Positions 25,224 to 34,074 are shown, counted from the stretch's first letter. The stretch: DNA of 64,000 bases from Bacillota bacterium (GCA_023429995.1 JAEZCE010000089.1:45853-109852), one strand, 5' to 3'. Program-made: numbers and translations. Notes: generated by a model from the letters alone, not told the origin.

Positions 25224-25782
25224 GATGGCCTCCAGCGTTTTTTATTCGTGTTGCCAGCGGATGAAAAAATTTCAAAGGACTTCATCCAGTAGTATGACCC
25301 GATTGGACCCTGGAGAAACATTGCTTTGGAATGCTCCCGCGCTTTTTTAAAAAATGGTTTTTATGGATAGCTTTAAGAAAAGGCAGGAAATGAAGAAGAT
25401 TTTATCGAAAAAATAGGGGTAAGGTTTTAGTTTGGGGTAAACCGTAAAGGGAATCCATAGGTTTTTGGGGTCCATAATCGTGAAATAATAGCTTTTAAGC
25501 AATCTTTAAAAGCTTTTTAAAGAAAAAAGCTTTCATTTGGTATGAGTTATTTCAGGGGTCATATATTTTTAGGGAGGATAGGGGTATGCCTTTTTTGAAG
25601 CTAGACTCCGGCCCCCGCTCTTAAAATTAAGTTGATTGAGGGTCATAGACCGAAACAAATCTGTAAACCATCGTTAAATGTATTTAGGTATAATCAAAAT
25701 CAGTTTGAAGGATGGCGGAAATAATAATATCTCCAATCAAAACTGATTATCGCGCGCTTACGCGGGAAAGCAGGATTCGTTG
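25224..25782 (+). other. Non-coding gap between ferritin-like and glycosyltransferase genes
   Basis: About 560 bases without a credible gene. It contains a perfect inverted repeat GCTTTTAA (25492-25499) / TTAAAAGC (25507-25514). There is also a TATAAT at 25689-25694 in the context GGTATAATCAA, which recurs at 23271-23280. No matching -35 was found for either. Confidence 0.45.
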
Positions 25783-26901
25783 ATGACAAAACCACGGTTA
25801 TTGGTGCTTTCAGCTTCAATCGGGGCAGGACATGTTAAGGCAGGAGAGGGATTATGTCAGGCTTATGCGGAAGCTTTTAAGGCCGAAGCCCGCCATGTGG
25901 ATTTTTTACGTTATGCTTCCCCTATTTTCAGCCATTGGGTGGAAGAGGCTTATTATCTGATGACCAAACATACGCCCTCCGTTTATAAATTATTATATCA
26001 AATGGCGGATAACCGTTTTTCACCGGTTAAGAAATCCGAGGTCCTCATCGGACTTCAAAAGTATCGGGATTTGGTCCGGGAGTTCCGGCCCCATGCCATT
26101 ATTTCCACTCATTTTTTTCCGGCTGCCATTGTTTCTTACATGTATCCCCATTTTTCCGTTCCGAACGGGGTCGTATTAACCGATTACGTTTCCCACCACG
26201 TCTGGGTCAACCCCAATACCCAATTGTTTTTTGTCGCCCACGAGGGCATGGTTGACGAATTAAAGCAATTGGGAGTTGAAGAGGAGAAGATCAGGGTCAC
26301 CGGCATTCCCATTCGTCCGGTGTTCGCCCAAGAATTCAACCGCGGTGAACTGCAGCGGAAACTCGGTCTCAATACCAATCGCTTGACACTTCTCGTGATG
26401 AGCGGCGGCAATGCCATTGGCCCTCTGGCCGAGGTCATGAAAACATTGGAACCATTTAAGGAGCACTTTCAAATTTTCGTGGTTACCGGGCATAATCAAA
26501 AATCTTTTTTACAATTGACCGAATTGTTTCAGGAGCTGAATATCAACGGCCAAGTCCTGGGGTACGTGGATAATATTCATGAATATATGGCCGCGGCCGA
26601 TTTATTAATCTCCAAAGCCGGGGGGTTGACCGTTACCGAGGCGATTACCCTTGGTTTACCGATGGCGATTATTCAACCCACTCCCGGACAGGAAGACGGC
26701 AACACGGCTTTTTTGACCAAGGCCGGTTTGGGAGTTTATCTAAAGAGCAGCAAGGAATTGGAGAACTTTATGGTTGAATTGTTGGCCCATCCTTCCATGA
26801 TTGAACAGATGCGGCTAAACGCCTTGAAACTTGCGAAACATAATGCAACCCATTCCATTCTGACGGAAATTGATAAGTTGATTGAAGAAAAACGAAGATA
26901 G
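25783..26901 (+). CDS. MGDG-synthase-like glycosyltransferase (UgtP family)
   Basis: The N-terminal MGDG_synth domain has the acceptor-binding SASIGAGHVKAGEGLCQAY motif (about residues 9-27). The C-terminal half is GT28-like with a sugar-nucleotide site (LLISKAGGLTVTEAITLGLP and QPTPGQEDGNT, about 280-310). Relatives add glucose or galactose to diacylglycerol. In a diderm organism the product could be a glycolipid of either membrane. ATG 25783 or TTG 25780 are both possible. The end of the gene abuts the outer-membrane barrel gene below, hinting at a joint envelope-lipid role. Confidence 0.85.
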   Translation: MTKPRLLVLSASIGAGHVKAGEGLCQAYAEAFKAEARHVDFLRYASPIFSHWVEEAYYLMTKHTPSVYKLLYQMADNRFSPVKKSEVLIGLQKYRDLVREFRPHAIISTHFFPAAIVSYMYPHFSVPNGVVLTDYVSHHVWVNPNTQLFFVAHEGMVDELKQLGVEEEKIRVTGIPIRPVFAQEFNRGELQRKLGLNTNRLTLLVMSGGNAIGPLAEVMKTLEPFKEHFQIFVVTGHNQKSFLQLTELFQELNINGQVLGYVDNIHEYMAAADLLISKAGGLTVTEAITLGLPMAIIQPTPGQEDGNTAFLTKAGLGVYLKSSKELENFMVELLAHPSMIEQMRLNALKLAKHNATHSILTEIDKLIEEKRR

Positions 26902-26911
26902 GGAGAGCGAT

Positions 26912-27991
26912 GTGATTACGAGTGGAAGAGGGAAAGTCAATTTGAAAAATCATACAATTGCAGGATGGATTCTAAGTTGTGTATTTCTGGTGTTTCTTCC
27001 TTCGTATGCTGCCGGCTATAGCCAACCGGACGAAGGCTTCGGGAAAAGCTATATTGTATTCCCGATTGTTTCATCAAATTCAGATACCGGTACGGCTTAT
27101 GGACTTTTTTATCTTAGCAGGCAATTGAGTACAAGCGTGCTTTGTAACAATGAGGGAAATTCAATGTTTTTTATCAACAACCAATGTTATTTGGATGATG
27201 GCCGATTCTTATTGTCTTCCTCCGCTATTTGGAGAAATTGGTCCAGTACTTTTTATGGGATTGGCAATGAAAATTTTGCCGCGCCGGGCGAAGATTATAC
27301 GGGGGAAACATCGCAATTTGCGTGCAGTTTTTTAATGAAGTTCGCTAAGGGTGTCTATCTTGGGCCGACTGTAACAGCTGCCCGGTATTCCGTTTCTGAT
27401 AAGGAAATCGGTGGGCAACTGGCTGGGGGTACTATTATTGGCTGCGATGGCGCTGATGCCGTAGGAATCGGCTTGCGCCTCATGAGTGACCAACGGGATG
27501 ATCCCGGTTTTCCGACCGAAGGGTCGTTGCTGGATATGAAAACGGTATTTTATGATCCGGATTACGGCAGCGATCAAAAATTATCGCAAAGTTCCGCCAC
27601 GTATAGCAAATTCATTCCCGTCGCAGTGGGGGGAGTATTGGTTTTACAAGGCCGCATCGTTTATACCCATGGCGATGATGTCCCCTTTCAATTGTTGCCT
27701 TCTCTTGGAGACATGGGCATCATGCGGGGAATTGAAGTTAACAAAGATATCAACCGCAATTTGGCAGCCGTTTCCGGCGATTACCGGTTTCATATTGCCC
27801 AGCCTTTGACTGGGGGAATTTTTGTGGCTGTAGGTGATGTGGCTCATTCTTTCCATGAAGTTAAGATGGACAAGTTCGCCGGAGGGTTCGAAATCCGCTA
27901 TAACTTTATGGGGCCGTTCAAGATCTATTTTATTAGAGGATACAGTGACAATGACGCGGTCTCTTATCTCGGATTGAACGCTGGGTTTTGA
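26912..27991 (+). CDS. Outer-membrane protein of the Omp85/D15 beta-barrel type
   Basis: A signal peptide (HTIAGWILSCVFLVFLPSYAAG) is followed by a beta-barrel domain of the bacterial surface antigen (D15) class. The diagnostic strand DQRDDPGFPTEGSLLDM (about residue 194), the loop MRGIEVNKDINRN (about 271), and a terminal Phe are present. There are no POTRA domains, so it resembles the short barrel-only members (such as patatin-associated or TamA-like tails) rather than BamA. Start choice: GTG 26912 has GGGAG six bases upstream; TTG 26942 with GAGGG is an alternative; TTG 26882 overlaps the previous gene. It is the strongest direct sign of an outer membrane in the window. Confidence 0.82.
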   Translation: MITSGRGKVNLKNHTIAGWILSCVFLVFLPSYAAGYSQPDEGFGKSYIVFPIVSSNSDTGTAYGLFYLSRQLSTSVLCNNEGNSMFFINNQCYLDDGRFLLSSSAIWRNWSSTFYGIGNENFAAPGEDYTGETSQFACSFLMKFAKGVYLGPTVTAARYSVSDKEIGGQLAGGTIIGCDGADAVGIGLRLMSDQRDDPGFPTEGSLLDMKTVFYDPDYGSDQKLSQSSATYSKFIPVAVGGVLVLQGRIVYTHGDDVPFQLLPSLGDMGIMRGIEVNKDINRNLAAVSGDYRFHIAQPLTGGIFVAVGDVAHSFHEVKMDKFAGGFEIRYNFMGPFKIYFIRGYSDNDAVSYLGLNAGF

Positions 27992-28050
27992 CGGAGTCAT
28001 TCCATAGGCGGAAACAATGAGTGGAATGAAACGATGACTAATTTTGCGTC

Positions 28051-28950
28051 TCAATGGGGTTTCTTATCCTGTTGCATTGCCACCGCATGACAGGCAGTGG
28101 CGGTTTGAATCATTTCAATGAATTTCGACAAGGCGCTGGTCATTAAGGTGTCTTTATGCCGGATCAGGAAGGTTTTAACCAAGCTGTACTCCGGGGGAAT
28201 CTGGAATGAACGGAGCAGCCCCCGGTCTTCGTAGTCCTGAGTTGCGGATTGGGGGACGAACGAAACTCCCAGATCAGAGATGACGCCCTCAATGATTGAA
28301 TCCAGGGTATTGAATTCCATGACCCGGATATGGCAAACCCCTTTGGACTTAATCCAGCTTTCCAACTGGGTCCGGTGGGGACAACCGGTGGTATTCATCA
28401 GAAAAGGCTTGGCGCAAACTTCCTGGATATCCTGGCACTTGGGACTGGAAACCAGCACCAGATTTTCTTCGGCCACCAGTTCCTGGGAAATATTTTCATC
28501 TTCAAACGATGGTGATTTGACAAACGCGCAGTCCAGTTGGAAATGAAGTATTTTGGGTATCAGCTCGTGGGTATTTCCGGTAATCAGTGAGAGATCGACT
28601 TTGGGATAGCGCTGATGATATTGAGCCAATATTTTTGGAAGCTGCAGGGAGGAGACGGTATAGTTGGCCCCGATGGTCAAGGGGCCGCAAGGGTCGGCGG
28701 AATCGTTCATGGCCTTGTGGGCTTCCTCAAATAAGTGTAATATTGGTTCAGCATAGGACAGCAGTTTTTCTCCGGCGGGCGTCAGCATCATGCCCCGTTG
28801 CCTGTAAAACAGTTGGGTTTTTAACTCCTCTTCCAGCTGTTGAATCCGGGCGGTAATATTCGACTGGACATAACCTAAGTTTTGGGCGGCCTTGGTGATA
28901 CTACCCGCCTGGGCTACCGCTTGAAAAATCCGTAATTCATTACTCTCCAT
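28051..28950 (-). CDS. LysR-type transcriptional regulator
   Basis: A 299-residue LTTR. The N-terminal winged HTH is clear (ELRIFQAVAQAGSITKAAQNL, then SNITARIQQLEEEL), followed by the periplasmic-binding-protein-like effector domain (from about residue 90). The gene is divergent from an MFS drug-type transporter, and a perfect T-N11-A dyad lies between them. The likely model is autorepression and control of the pump in response to a small molecule; the ligand is unknown. ATG lies behind GGAGATACC. Confidence 0.92.
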   Translation of the reverse strand: MESNELRIFQAVAQAGSITKAAQNLGYVQSNITARIQQLEEELKTQLFYRQRGMMLTPAGEKLLSYAEPILHLFEEAHKAMNDSADPCGPLTIGANYTVSSLQLPKILAQYHQRYPKVDLSLITGNTHELIPKILHFQLDCAFVKSPSFEDENISQELVAEENLVLVSSPKCQDIQEVCAKPFLMNTTGCPHRTQLESWIKSKGVCHIRVMEFNTLDSIIEGVISDLGVSFVPQSATQDYEDRGLLRSFQIPPEYSLVKTFLIRHKDTLMTSALSKFIEMIQTATACHAVAMQQDKKPH

Positions 28951-28986
28951 GGTGGTATCTCCATCCCATATCTATCATTATTAGTG

Positions 28987-29011
28987 AATGATTACATCGT
29001 ATATAATCATT
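28987..29011. promoter_or_regulatory. LysR operator (T-N11-A box)
   Basis: AATGATT and AATCATT are perfect seven-base inverted arms separated by 11 bases, the classic LysR spacing. A TATAAT (29002-29007) for the MFS gene lies inside the box. Confidence 0.7.
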
Positions 29012-29081
29012 TTACATGATTCGTCCTTTCTTGTAAACTAAAGACGCTGGAAAATTTTCAGAAAAGAGGATGAATCAAAGA

Positions 29082-30509
29082 ATGGATGGATATTCTCGCA
29101 AATGGAGTATTTTGACGGTCGTAACCCTGGTCTCGTTTATTACCAATCTGGATTCCACGATTGTCATCATCGGATTGGCCAAACTGATGGAGGGTTTACA
29201 CTTAACGGTGGTTGCAGGGCTTTGGACCATCACTGCTTATGTCATTGCCAGTACGGTTTTTTTGCTTCCCGCGGGCCGCTGGGCGGATCGGGTCGGTACC
29301 AAAAAGATTTTTCTGGGAGGGTTTTTAATCTTTACCCTCGCCACGGTATTATGCGGAATCGCCGGGTCCGGTTTCACGATGATTCTCTTTCGGACCGTTC
29401 AGGGTATGGGAGCGGCCTTAGCGCTAGCGACAGCCACTCCGATTATTATGAAGGCTTTCCCGAAAGAACAATTGGGGCTGGCCATCGGGATTAACTCGAC
29501 ATCCTGGGTGATTGGGGCTATCATTGGCCCGGTAGCCGGAGGAGCTTTGATCAGCGCATTCGGTTGGCGCTCGATCTTTTTTGTGACAGTGCCTTTTACA
29601 ATCATTGGCTTGATTGCCGCTTGGTTCATCCTGGAGGATGAGGAGATTTCCCAAAAGTCGGTTACCGATTGGATAGGGACTTTCAGCTTCGGACTGGGAC
29701 TAACTTCCCTAATGATAACCCTTTCCGAAGGCCAGTCATGGGGATGGGAGTCGATGCCAATCTTAGGGTTATGTTTGATCACCGTTGTATTATGGATCGT
29801 TTTTGGATACACCGAGTTGCGGGTGAAGGATCCCTTGTTTGACTTTAGGTTATTGTCCCATCGGTACTATGCAACCGGTTTGGGAATGACTTTAAGTTAT
29901 TGTATCGGCTTTTTCGGCATTACTTTTTTACTTACTATCTATTTACAAGGGGCATTACATTTAACTCCTCTTACCTCGGGGTTGTTGTTGATTCCCTTGT
30001 CTGCGCCGCAACTGGTGATGGGACCCTTTGGCGGTAAACTGGCCGATCATTTCGGACCTTTACGTCTTTTATTCCTGGGAACAATCATTCTGGCGGGGGG
30101 AATATTTTTTTTGGGAAACTTGGGAGTCAAGTTATCGGTGGCGGCCGTGGTGATACCGCTGTTCGTTATTTCAATTGCCAATAGTTTGGGCTGGCCGTCG
30201 CTGGCCAAAGCGGTTCTGGCGTCGGCGCCACAGGAACAGGCTGGAGCTGCTTCCGGAATGTTTTATACGGTTTACAATGTCGGCCGGGCATTCAGCCAGG
30301 TGCTGGCGTTAATGGTGATTGAATTTCATGTATCGCCCGAGGCCGTTTCCAGAGCGCTCAGCGGAATAGCCAAGATTCAAGACCGGCAAATGGTGGCCGC
30401 CTTAGTCCATTCGACCAATACCGGTTTCAGGACATTTATCTTTTTCTTTGGAGTTATCATACTTTTGATATTATTTTTGTGGCACCGGTATGGAGAAAAT
30501 AGAGAATGA
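29082..30509 (+). CDS. MFS multidrug transporter, DHA2 (EmrB/QacA) family
   Basis: About 14 membrane helices over 475 residues fit the DHA2 family. Motif A-like GRWADRVGTKKIFLGG (after helix 2), motif C-like GAIIGPVAGGALISAFGWR (helix 5), and the proton-site NLDSTIVIIGL in helix 1 are all visible. It likely exports a toxic compound using the proton gradient. ATG 29070 has GAGG directly against it with no spacer, so ATG 29082 is preferred. Control by the divergent LysR protein is likely. Confidence 0.88.
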   Translation: MDGYSRKWSILTVVTLVSFITNLDSTIVIIGLAKLMEGLHLTVVAGLWTITAYVIASTVFLLPAGRWADRVGTKKIFLGGFLIFTLATVLCGIAGSGFTMILFRTVQGMGAALALATATPIIMKAFPKEQLGLAIGINSTSWVIGAIIGPVAGGALISAFGWRSIFFVTVPFTIIGLIAAWFILEDEEISQKSVTDWIGTFSFGLGLTSLMITLSEGQSWGWESMPILGLCLITVVLWIVFGYTELRVKDPLFDFRLLSHRYYATGLGMTLSYCIGFFGITFLLTIYLQGALHLTPLTSGLLLIPLSAPQLVMGPFGGKLADHFGPLRLLFLGTIILAGGIFFLGNLGVKLSVAAVVIPLFVISIANSLGWPSLAKAVLASAPQEQAGAASGMFYTVYNVGRAFSQVLALMVIEFHVSPEAVSRALSGIAKIQDRQMVAALVHSTNTGFRTFIFFFGVIILLILFLWHRYGENRE

Positions 30510-30645
30510 ATAGTGAGTGAGTTGATCTTTGTCTTTGACAGCGGGTTGTTCGGATTTTCATTCAATAGCATTCGGAAGGGTATTTCGATTTATATAACGA
30601 AATGTTAATCAACAGATTACAGGGGAAAATACAGGAGATGAATTT

Positions 30646-31089
30646 ATGATAACCGAAGAAAGACTTGAACTTGTTGCGCCTTGTGGATTAGATTGTGGTA
30701 TTTGCGAATTATACCTTTGTAAGGATAATACCCAGCTCTACAATGTATTAGTTGAGAAAGGTGTACCAAAAGAGAAAATACCTTGTAAAGGATGTCGGTC
30801 CATCAAAGGTAATTGCCCGGGTATTAGGAGCACCTGTGAAACCTATCAATGCATCGTCCAAAATAAAATAGAGTTTTGTTCCGATTGCACCGAGTTTCCA
30901 TGTGTTAAGGTCCACCCTAGCGCCAATCGAGCGGATACTTTACCCCATAATATGAAGGTTTTTAATCTATGTACAATGAAACGGATTGGACTGGCGGCTT
31001 TTGTAGAAAAATCGCTGGAAATTAAGAAACGATATTTTATGGGAAAAATGGAGGTAGGGAAAGGGCCGCAATTGCCAGAGAGCCAATAG
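30646..31089 (+). CDS. DUF3795 Cys-rich protein
   Basis: A 147-residue protein with many Cys residues in the DUF3795 pattern: APCGLDCGICELYLC at the N-terminus, CKGCRS, then CPGIRSTCETYQC and FCSDCTEFPC. These could hold zinc or iron-sulfur clusters. The C-terminal part is helical. The function is unknown. ATG follows a weak GGAGATGAATTT site. It is convergent with the alkylation-repair genes. Confidence 0.85.
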   Translation: MITEERLELVAPCGLDCGICELYLCKDNTQLYNVLVEKGVPKEKIPCKGCRSIKGNCPGIRSTCETYQCIVQNKIEFCSDCTEFPCVKVHPSANRADTLPHNMKVFNLCTMKRIGLAAFVEKSLEIKKRYFMGKMEVGKGPQLPESQ

Positions 31090-31095
31090 GTATCA

Positions 31096-31638
31096 TCATT
31101 TCCTATATTTGCTCGGTGCCATCCCGACTTGTCTTTTAAAGCAAGTATTAAAATTGGACAAACTTCCAAAACCGCAGGAAAAGGCGATCTCCGATATTTT
31201 CAGTTCGGGGGTTGCCAGGAGTTCAAGGGCTTTATGGATTTGTAACTTTCGAAGGTACTGGACGGGGGTCAGCTTAAATTCCTGGTGAAACAGGCGTATT
31301 AAATGGTTTTTACTGATGGGCAACCGCTTGATTGTGGAAGCTAGTTTGCCAGGATCATCAAAGCAGGCATCATAAATGTTTTTTACTTGTTCAATCAATT
31401 CTCCCTGAGGTTTAAATTCCGGCCGATCGGGCCGGCACCGTTTACAGGGCCGTAATCCCAAAGCATAGGCGTTATCAATGCCGTCAAAGAACAATACATT
31501 TTTTCTCAGGGGTGGTTTCGACTTGCAGGACGGCCGGCAAAAAACGCCGGTCGTTTTGACGCCATAATAAAACCGGCCGTCATAGCTTTGGTCGCCTTCA
31601 AGAACGGCATTCCATTTTTGCTCATCCGTTAGGTCCAT
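31096..31638 (-). CDS. Ada-type methyl-phosphotriester sensor and AraC-like activator
   Basis: The N-terminal Ada zinc domain has the four Cys ligands at 34, 38, 65 and 68 (FCRPSC and RPCKRC). In E. coli Ada the first Cys accepts a methyl group from a DNA phosphotriester and turns the protein into an activator. An AraC-type double HTH follows (about residues 85-180, ISEIAFSCGFGSLSNFNTCFKR). The O6-methylguanine transferase domain of full-length Ada is missing; that job is done by ogt two genes upstream. This split layout (Ada regulator, AlkA, Ogt) is also known in Bacillus (AdaA/AdaB). Confidence 0.9.
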   Translation of the reverse strand: MDLTDEQKWNAVLEGDQSYDGRFYYGVKTTGVFCRPSCKSKPPLRKNVLFFDGIDNAYALGLRPCKRCRPDRPEFKPQGELIEQVKNIYDACFDDPGKLASTIKRLPISKNHLIRLFHQEFKLTPVQYLRKLQIHKALELLATPELKISEIAFSCGFGSLSNFNTCFKRQVGMAPSKYRK

Positions 31639-31654
31639 ATTTCCTCCCTAAAAC

Positions 31655-32260
31655 TTACTTCTCTTTGGCTAAAGCCCACAAGTACAATGAAGCGACGGAA
31701 CCATAGGGTGAATAGCGTTTGCAGTACCGCTTGAACTGTTCTTTGGTCAATGTTTTCAAACTGTAGAGGTTCATCATACCCCGCTGGATAGCCAAGTCGC
31801 CCCAACTGACGACATCGGGGCGTTCCATGGAAAAAATCAAAAGCATCTCCGCTGTCCATTCTCCAATACCGTTCAGGGAAGTCAATCTTTTAACGATTTC
31901 CCCGTCGGAGAGGGAAGGCAACTCCGATAAATTTAAGTCACCCCGGGCGACTGTTTCAGCGATTTCCTTGATATATCCGGCCTTTCGGAAAGATAAGCCG
32001 CAGGGCTGGATTTCAGCGATGTCGGCAGCGGCGATGGTGGAAGGGGTTATCGTCCCAAAATGTTCGTTGAAGCGTTTCCAGACTGTGGCGGCGGCCTTAG
32101 CGGAAATCTGCTGGCCGACAATGCTGAAAATCAAGGCGCTAAACAGGTCGGGAATGACTTCCCGTTCGATCATTCCGATGCGGTCTATCGCCAAGCCCAG
32201 TTTTGAGTCCCGCTGTTTTAAATAAGCCAATTCGGTTTGACCGTATTTAAAAATTTCCAT
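31655..32260 (-). CDS. DNA-3-methyladenine glycosylase II-like (HhH-GPD)
   Basis: A base-excision glycosylase of the HhH-GPD superfamily. The helix-hairpin-helix is RLTSLNGIGEWTAEMLLIF (about residue 120) and the catalytic Asp is in WGDLAIQRG. SIVGQQISAKAAATVW is the conserved first half. It removes alkylated purines. The start is ATG 32260 (201 residues), whose 5' end overlaps the ogt stop by 14 bases; an earlier ATG at 32299 lies deeper in ogt. It lacks the extra N-terminal domain of E. coli AlkA. Confidence 0.88.
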   Translation of the reverse strand: MEIFKYGQTELAYLKQRDSKLGLAIDRIGMIEREVIPDLFSALIFSIVGQQISAKAAATVWKRFNEHFGTITPSTIAAADIAEIQPCGLSFRKAGYIKEIAETVARGDLNLSELPSLSDGEIVKRLTSLNGIGEWTAEMLLIFSMERPDVVSWGDLAIQRGMMNLYSLKTLTKEQFKRYCKRYSPYGSVASLYLWALAKEK

Positions 32261-32720
32261 GGGATTGTTCCAGTTCCAAAAGATAGGCTTTGAGTTCAAG
32301 TCCGCCCCGGTATCCTGTTAAATGTCCCTTCGTTCCAATGACACGGTGACAGGGGATAAAAATTGGAACCGGATTGCGGTTGTTGGCAAGGCCGACAGCT
32401 CTTGAAGCCTTGGGATTGCCGACGCTTTGGGCGATGGATTGATAACTTCTCGTCTGGCCATAGGGAATCGCTTGTAATTGTTGCCAGACCTTCAGAAAGA
32501 AATTGCTGCCGGCCGGGGAGAGCGGCAGGTCAAAATTGTTTTGTTTTCCTGCCAGATAGTTTTGCAGCTGTTCAGCGGCGTCTTTCAAGATTGCCGTCTC
32601 CTGGAGTCTGACCTCTCCCGGGATATTTTCCGCAGGAAAGTAGAGATTGGTGATTGCGTCATGGGTTTCACAGATCCCGATTTTGCCGATGGCGGTTTGA
32701 TAGAAAAATAAATTTTTCAT
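32247..32720 (-). CDS. ogt: Methylated-DNA--protein-cysteine methyltransferase
   Basis: It repairs O6-methylguanine by moving the methyl group to its own Cys. The active site IPCHRVIG (Cys124) and the preceding KASRAVGLANNRNPVPIF are intact. ATG 32720 gives 157 residues, the normal size. A longer in-frame start at 32816 would add a hydrophobic peptide that is actually translated from a palindromic repeat and should not be used. It is the first gene of the ogt-alkA-ada set on this strand. Confidence 0.93.
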   Translation of the reverse strand: MKNLFFYQTAIGKIGICETHDAITNLYFPAENIPGEVRLQETAILKDAAEQLQNYLAGKQNNFDLPLSPAGSNFFLKVWQQLQAIPYGQTRSYQSIAQSVGNPKASRAVGLANNRNPVPIFIPCHRVIGTKGHLTGYRGGLELKAYLLELEQSHGNF

Positions 32721-32761
32721 GGTTCGTATGCTCCAAATAATCTGTTGGATTAGCTTTATAA

Positions 32762-32892
32762 TCAAAAAAATTAATATTCCTACCACGAAGAGCACGAAGG
32801 TCACGAAGGAAAACAAAAAAAGTCTTTTAAATCTTCGTGTTCTTTGTGACCTTCGTGGTTAATTCGTTTTGTCTCTTTATTTTCATTCTTTC
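32762..32892 (-). repeat. Palindromic CACGAAG repeat element, copy A
   Basis: A near-palindrome built of nine-base units NNCACGAAG (three in each arm: ACCACGAAG, AGCACGAAG, GTCACGAAG), with an A/T-rich loop. Flanking bases on both sides match copy B (33906-34047) in reverse orientation, including TAATATTCC on one side and GAATTAACC plus an ATGAAAATAAAGAGA-like tract on the other. So this is a defined mobile or amplified element, not just a hairpin. Confidence 0.75.
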
Positions 32893-33150
32893 ATGTGCCC
32901 ATGGCTTGGCTGCTAACCGGGGGTGGGGGACTATGTAAAAAGTACTTCGATGCTTATACCCTATCCCTCGTTGAGTGGATGATTCCTTAAGAAATAACTC
33001 AGGATCGAATTTACATTTTCAGTATACCAAAGATGTTCCCGGTTTGTCTTTCTGAATTTCACCTTGTAATTTTATTTCTATCAGGATTCAGGCGTGCGAA
33101 TCAATGATTATCGGAAGCGGGACTTTCTTTGATTGGTTTGAAATCACTGA

Positions 33151-33792
33151 TTATTCCGCCAATCGCCTCCCCATTTCATAGGCTTTTAGACAATCCACCG
33201 GGAACACTTCCCGCCGTCGTTGTTCTTTGGCGTCCACATTGACCCCGGAGGTTTCATATTTGGAATAATCGTCAAATTGATAGGTATCGGTGACCAGCAA
33301 AGTTTCGGAGGATCCAAAAATCGACTTCAAAACCAATTCGTTGATCCGGGCAGGTTGGTCAAAGTCCAATTGTTTCATGCGTTCCTCGGGTGCGCCCAGA
33401 GTATAAATGAATCCGGTTTTGATCTTCTTCTGAAACAGGGAGGAATGATCGGCGTTATAGGCCAGGTATTGAAATATCAGCCGTTCTAAAAAAGCATGCA
33501 TCACTCCGGTAACTCCCCCCAGATAAATTGGGGAACCCAATAGAATGGCGTCCCCTTCGGCCGCTTTTTGAAGGATTGGTTTTAAATCATCCTTCAGGGC
33601 GCATTGACCATAACTTTTGCCTCCCAGCCTTTTGCATTCGAAACAACTGATACAACCTTTGAATTGGAAGTCATAAAGATGAAGCAGTTCGGTCTCCGCG
33701 CCTTGGGAAGCGGCTCCTTCCAACGCCTTATTCAGCAAAACCGCTGTGTTCCACGATTTTCTGGGACTCCCGTTCAATGCCAATACTTTCAT
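33151..33792 (-). CDS. Flavodoxin-like NAD(P)H-dependent FMN reductase
   Basis: The first 20 residues (KVLALNGSPRKSWNTAVLL) hold the FMN phosphate loop of the flavodoxin-like/NADPH-dependent FMN reductase family. A Cys-rich stretch CISCFECKRLGG follows near residue 47; related proteins use such Cys for an iron-sulfur cluster or a redox disulfide. LGSPIYLGGVTGVM is the second flavin loop. ATG 33792 has GGAGGT upstream and is preferred over ATG 33816. It is flanked by two inverted copies of the CACGAAG element and lies upstream of an HxlR regulator, a common pairing for quinone or aldehyde stress. Confidence 0.82.
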   Translation of the reverse strand: MKVLALNGSPRKSWNTAVLLNKALEGAASQGAETELLHLYDFQFKGCISCFECKRLGGKSYGQCALKDDLKPILQKAAEGDAILLGSPIYLGGVTGVMHAFLERLIFQYLAYNADHSSLFQKKIKTGFIYTLGAPEERMKQLDFDQPARINELVLKSIFGSSETLLVTDTYQFDDYSKYETSGVNVDAKEQRRREVFPVDCLKAYEMGRRLAE

Positions 33793-33865
33793 AATAATAC
33801 CTCCGTTTTTTGTCATGCGTTTGCTTGGTTTGATTGTATTCTATATTGGGAAATAATTGAAGAAG

Positions 33866-33902
33866 GCACTTTTTTGTTATATACTAAACAAAAAGTAAGT
33901 GC
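33866..33902. promoter_or_regulatory. Dyad in the promoter region of the flavodoxin-like gene
   Basis: GCACTTTTTTGTT and AACAAAAAGTAAGTGC are inverted around an eight-base centre (two extra bases in one arm). It lies about 75 bases upstream of the flavodoxin start and contains TACT-N8-AGTA, close to sites bound by some HxlR/YodB regulators. Which regulator binds is inferred. Confidence 0.5.
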
Positions 33903-33905
33903 TTG

Positions 33906-34047
33906 CTTGTGGAGGCAAGCGAAAGGATGAAAATAAAGAGATAGAACGAATTAACCACGAAGTACACGAAGAGCACGAAGACTAAATATTTCCTTCTTTT
34001 TTCTTCGTGGCCTTCGTACTCTTCGTGGTAGGAATATTAATTTTTTG
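33906..34047 (+). repeat. Palindromic CACGAAG repeat element, copy B
   Basis: The same element as copy A in the opposite orientation. Arms are ACCACGAAG TACACGAAG AGCACGAAG and CTTCGTGGC CTTCGTACT CTTCGTGGT. The left flank (GAAAGGATGAAAATA) and GGCAA just before it are also shared with copy C, which suggests the element starts near 33906. Confidence 0.75.
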
Positions 34048-34074
34048 ACATATTTTTTAAGTCGCCCACCACAC

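Noticed and set aside
32720..32816. N-terminal hydrophobic extension of ogt, suggesting a membrane-anchored enzyme
   Set aside because: The extension is translated from palindromic repeat copy A; the family start is at 32720 with the normal length.
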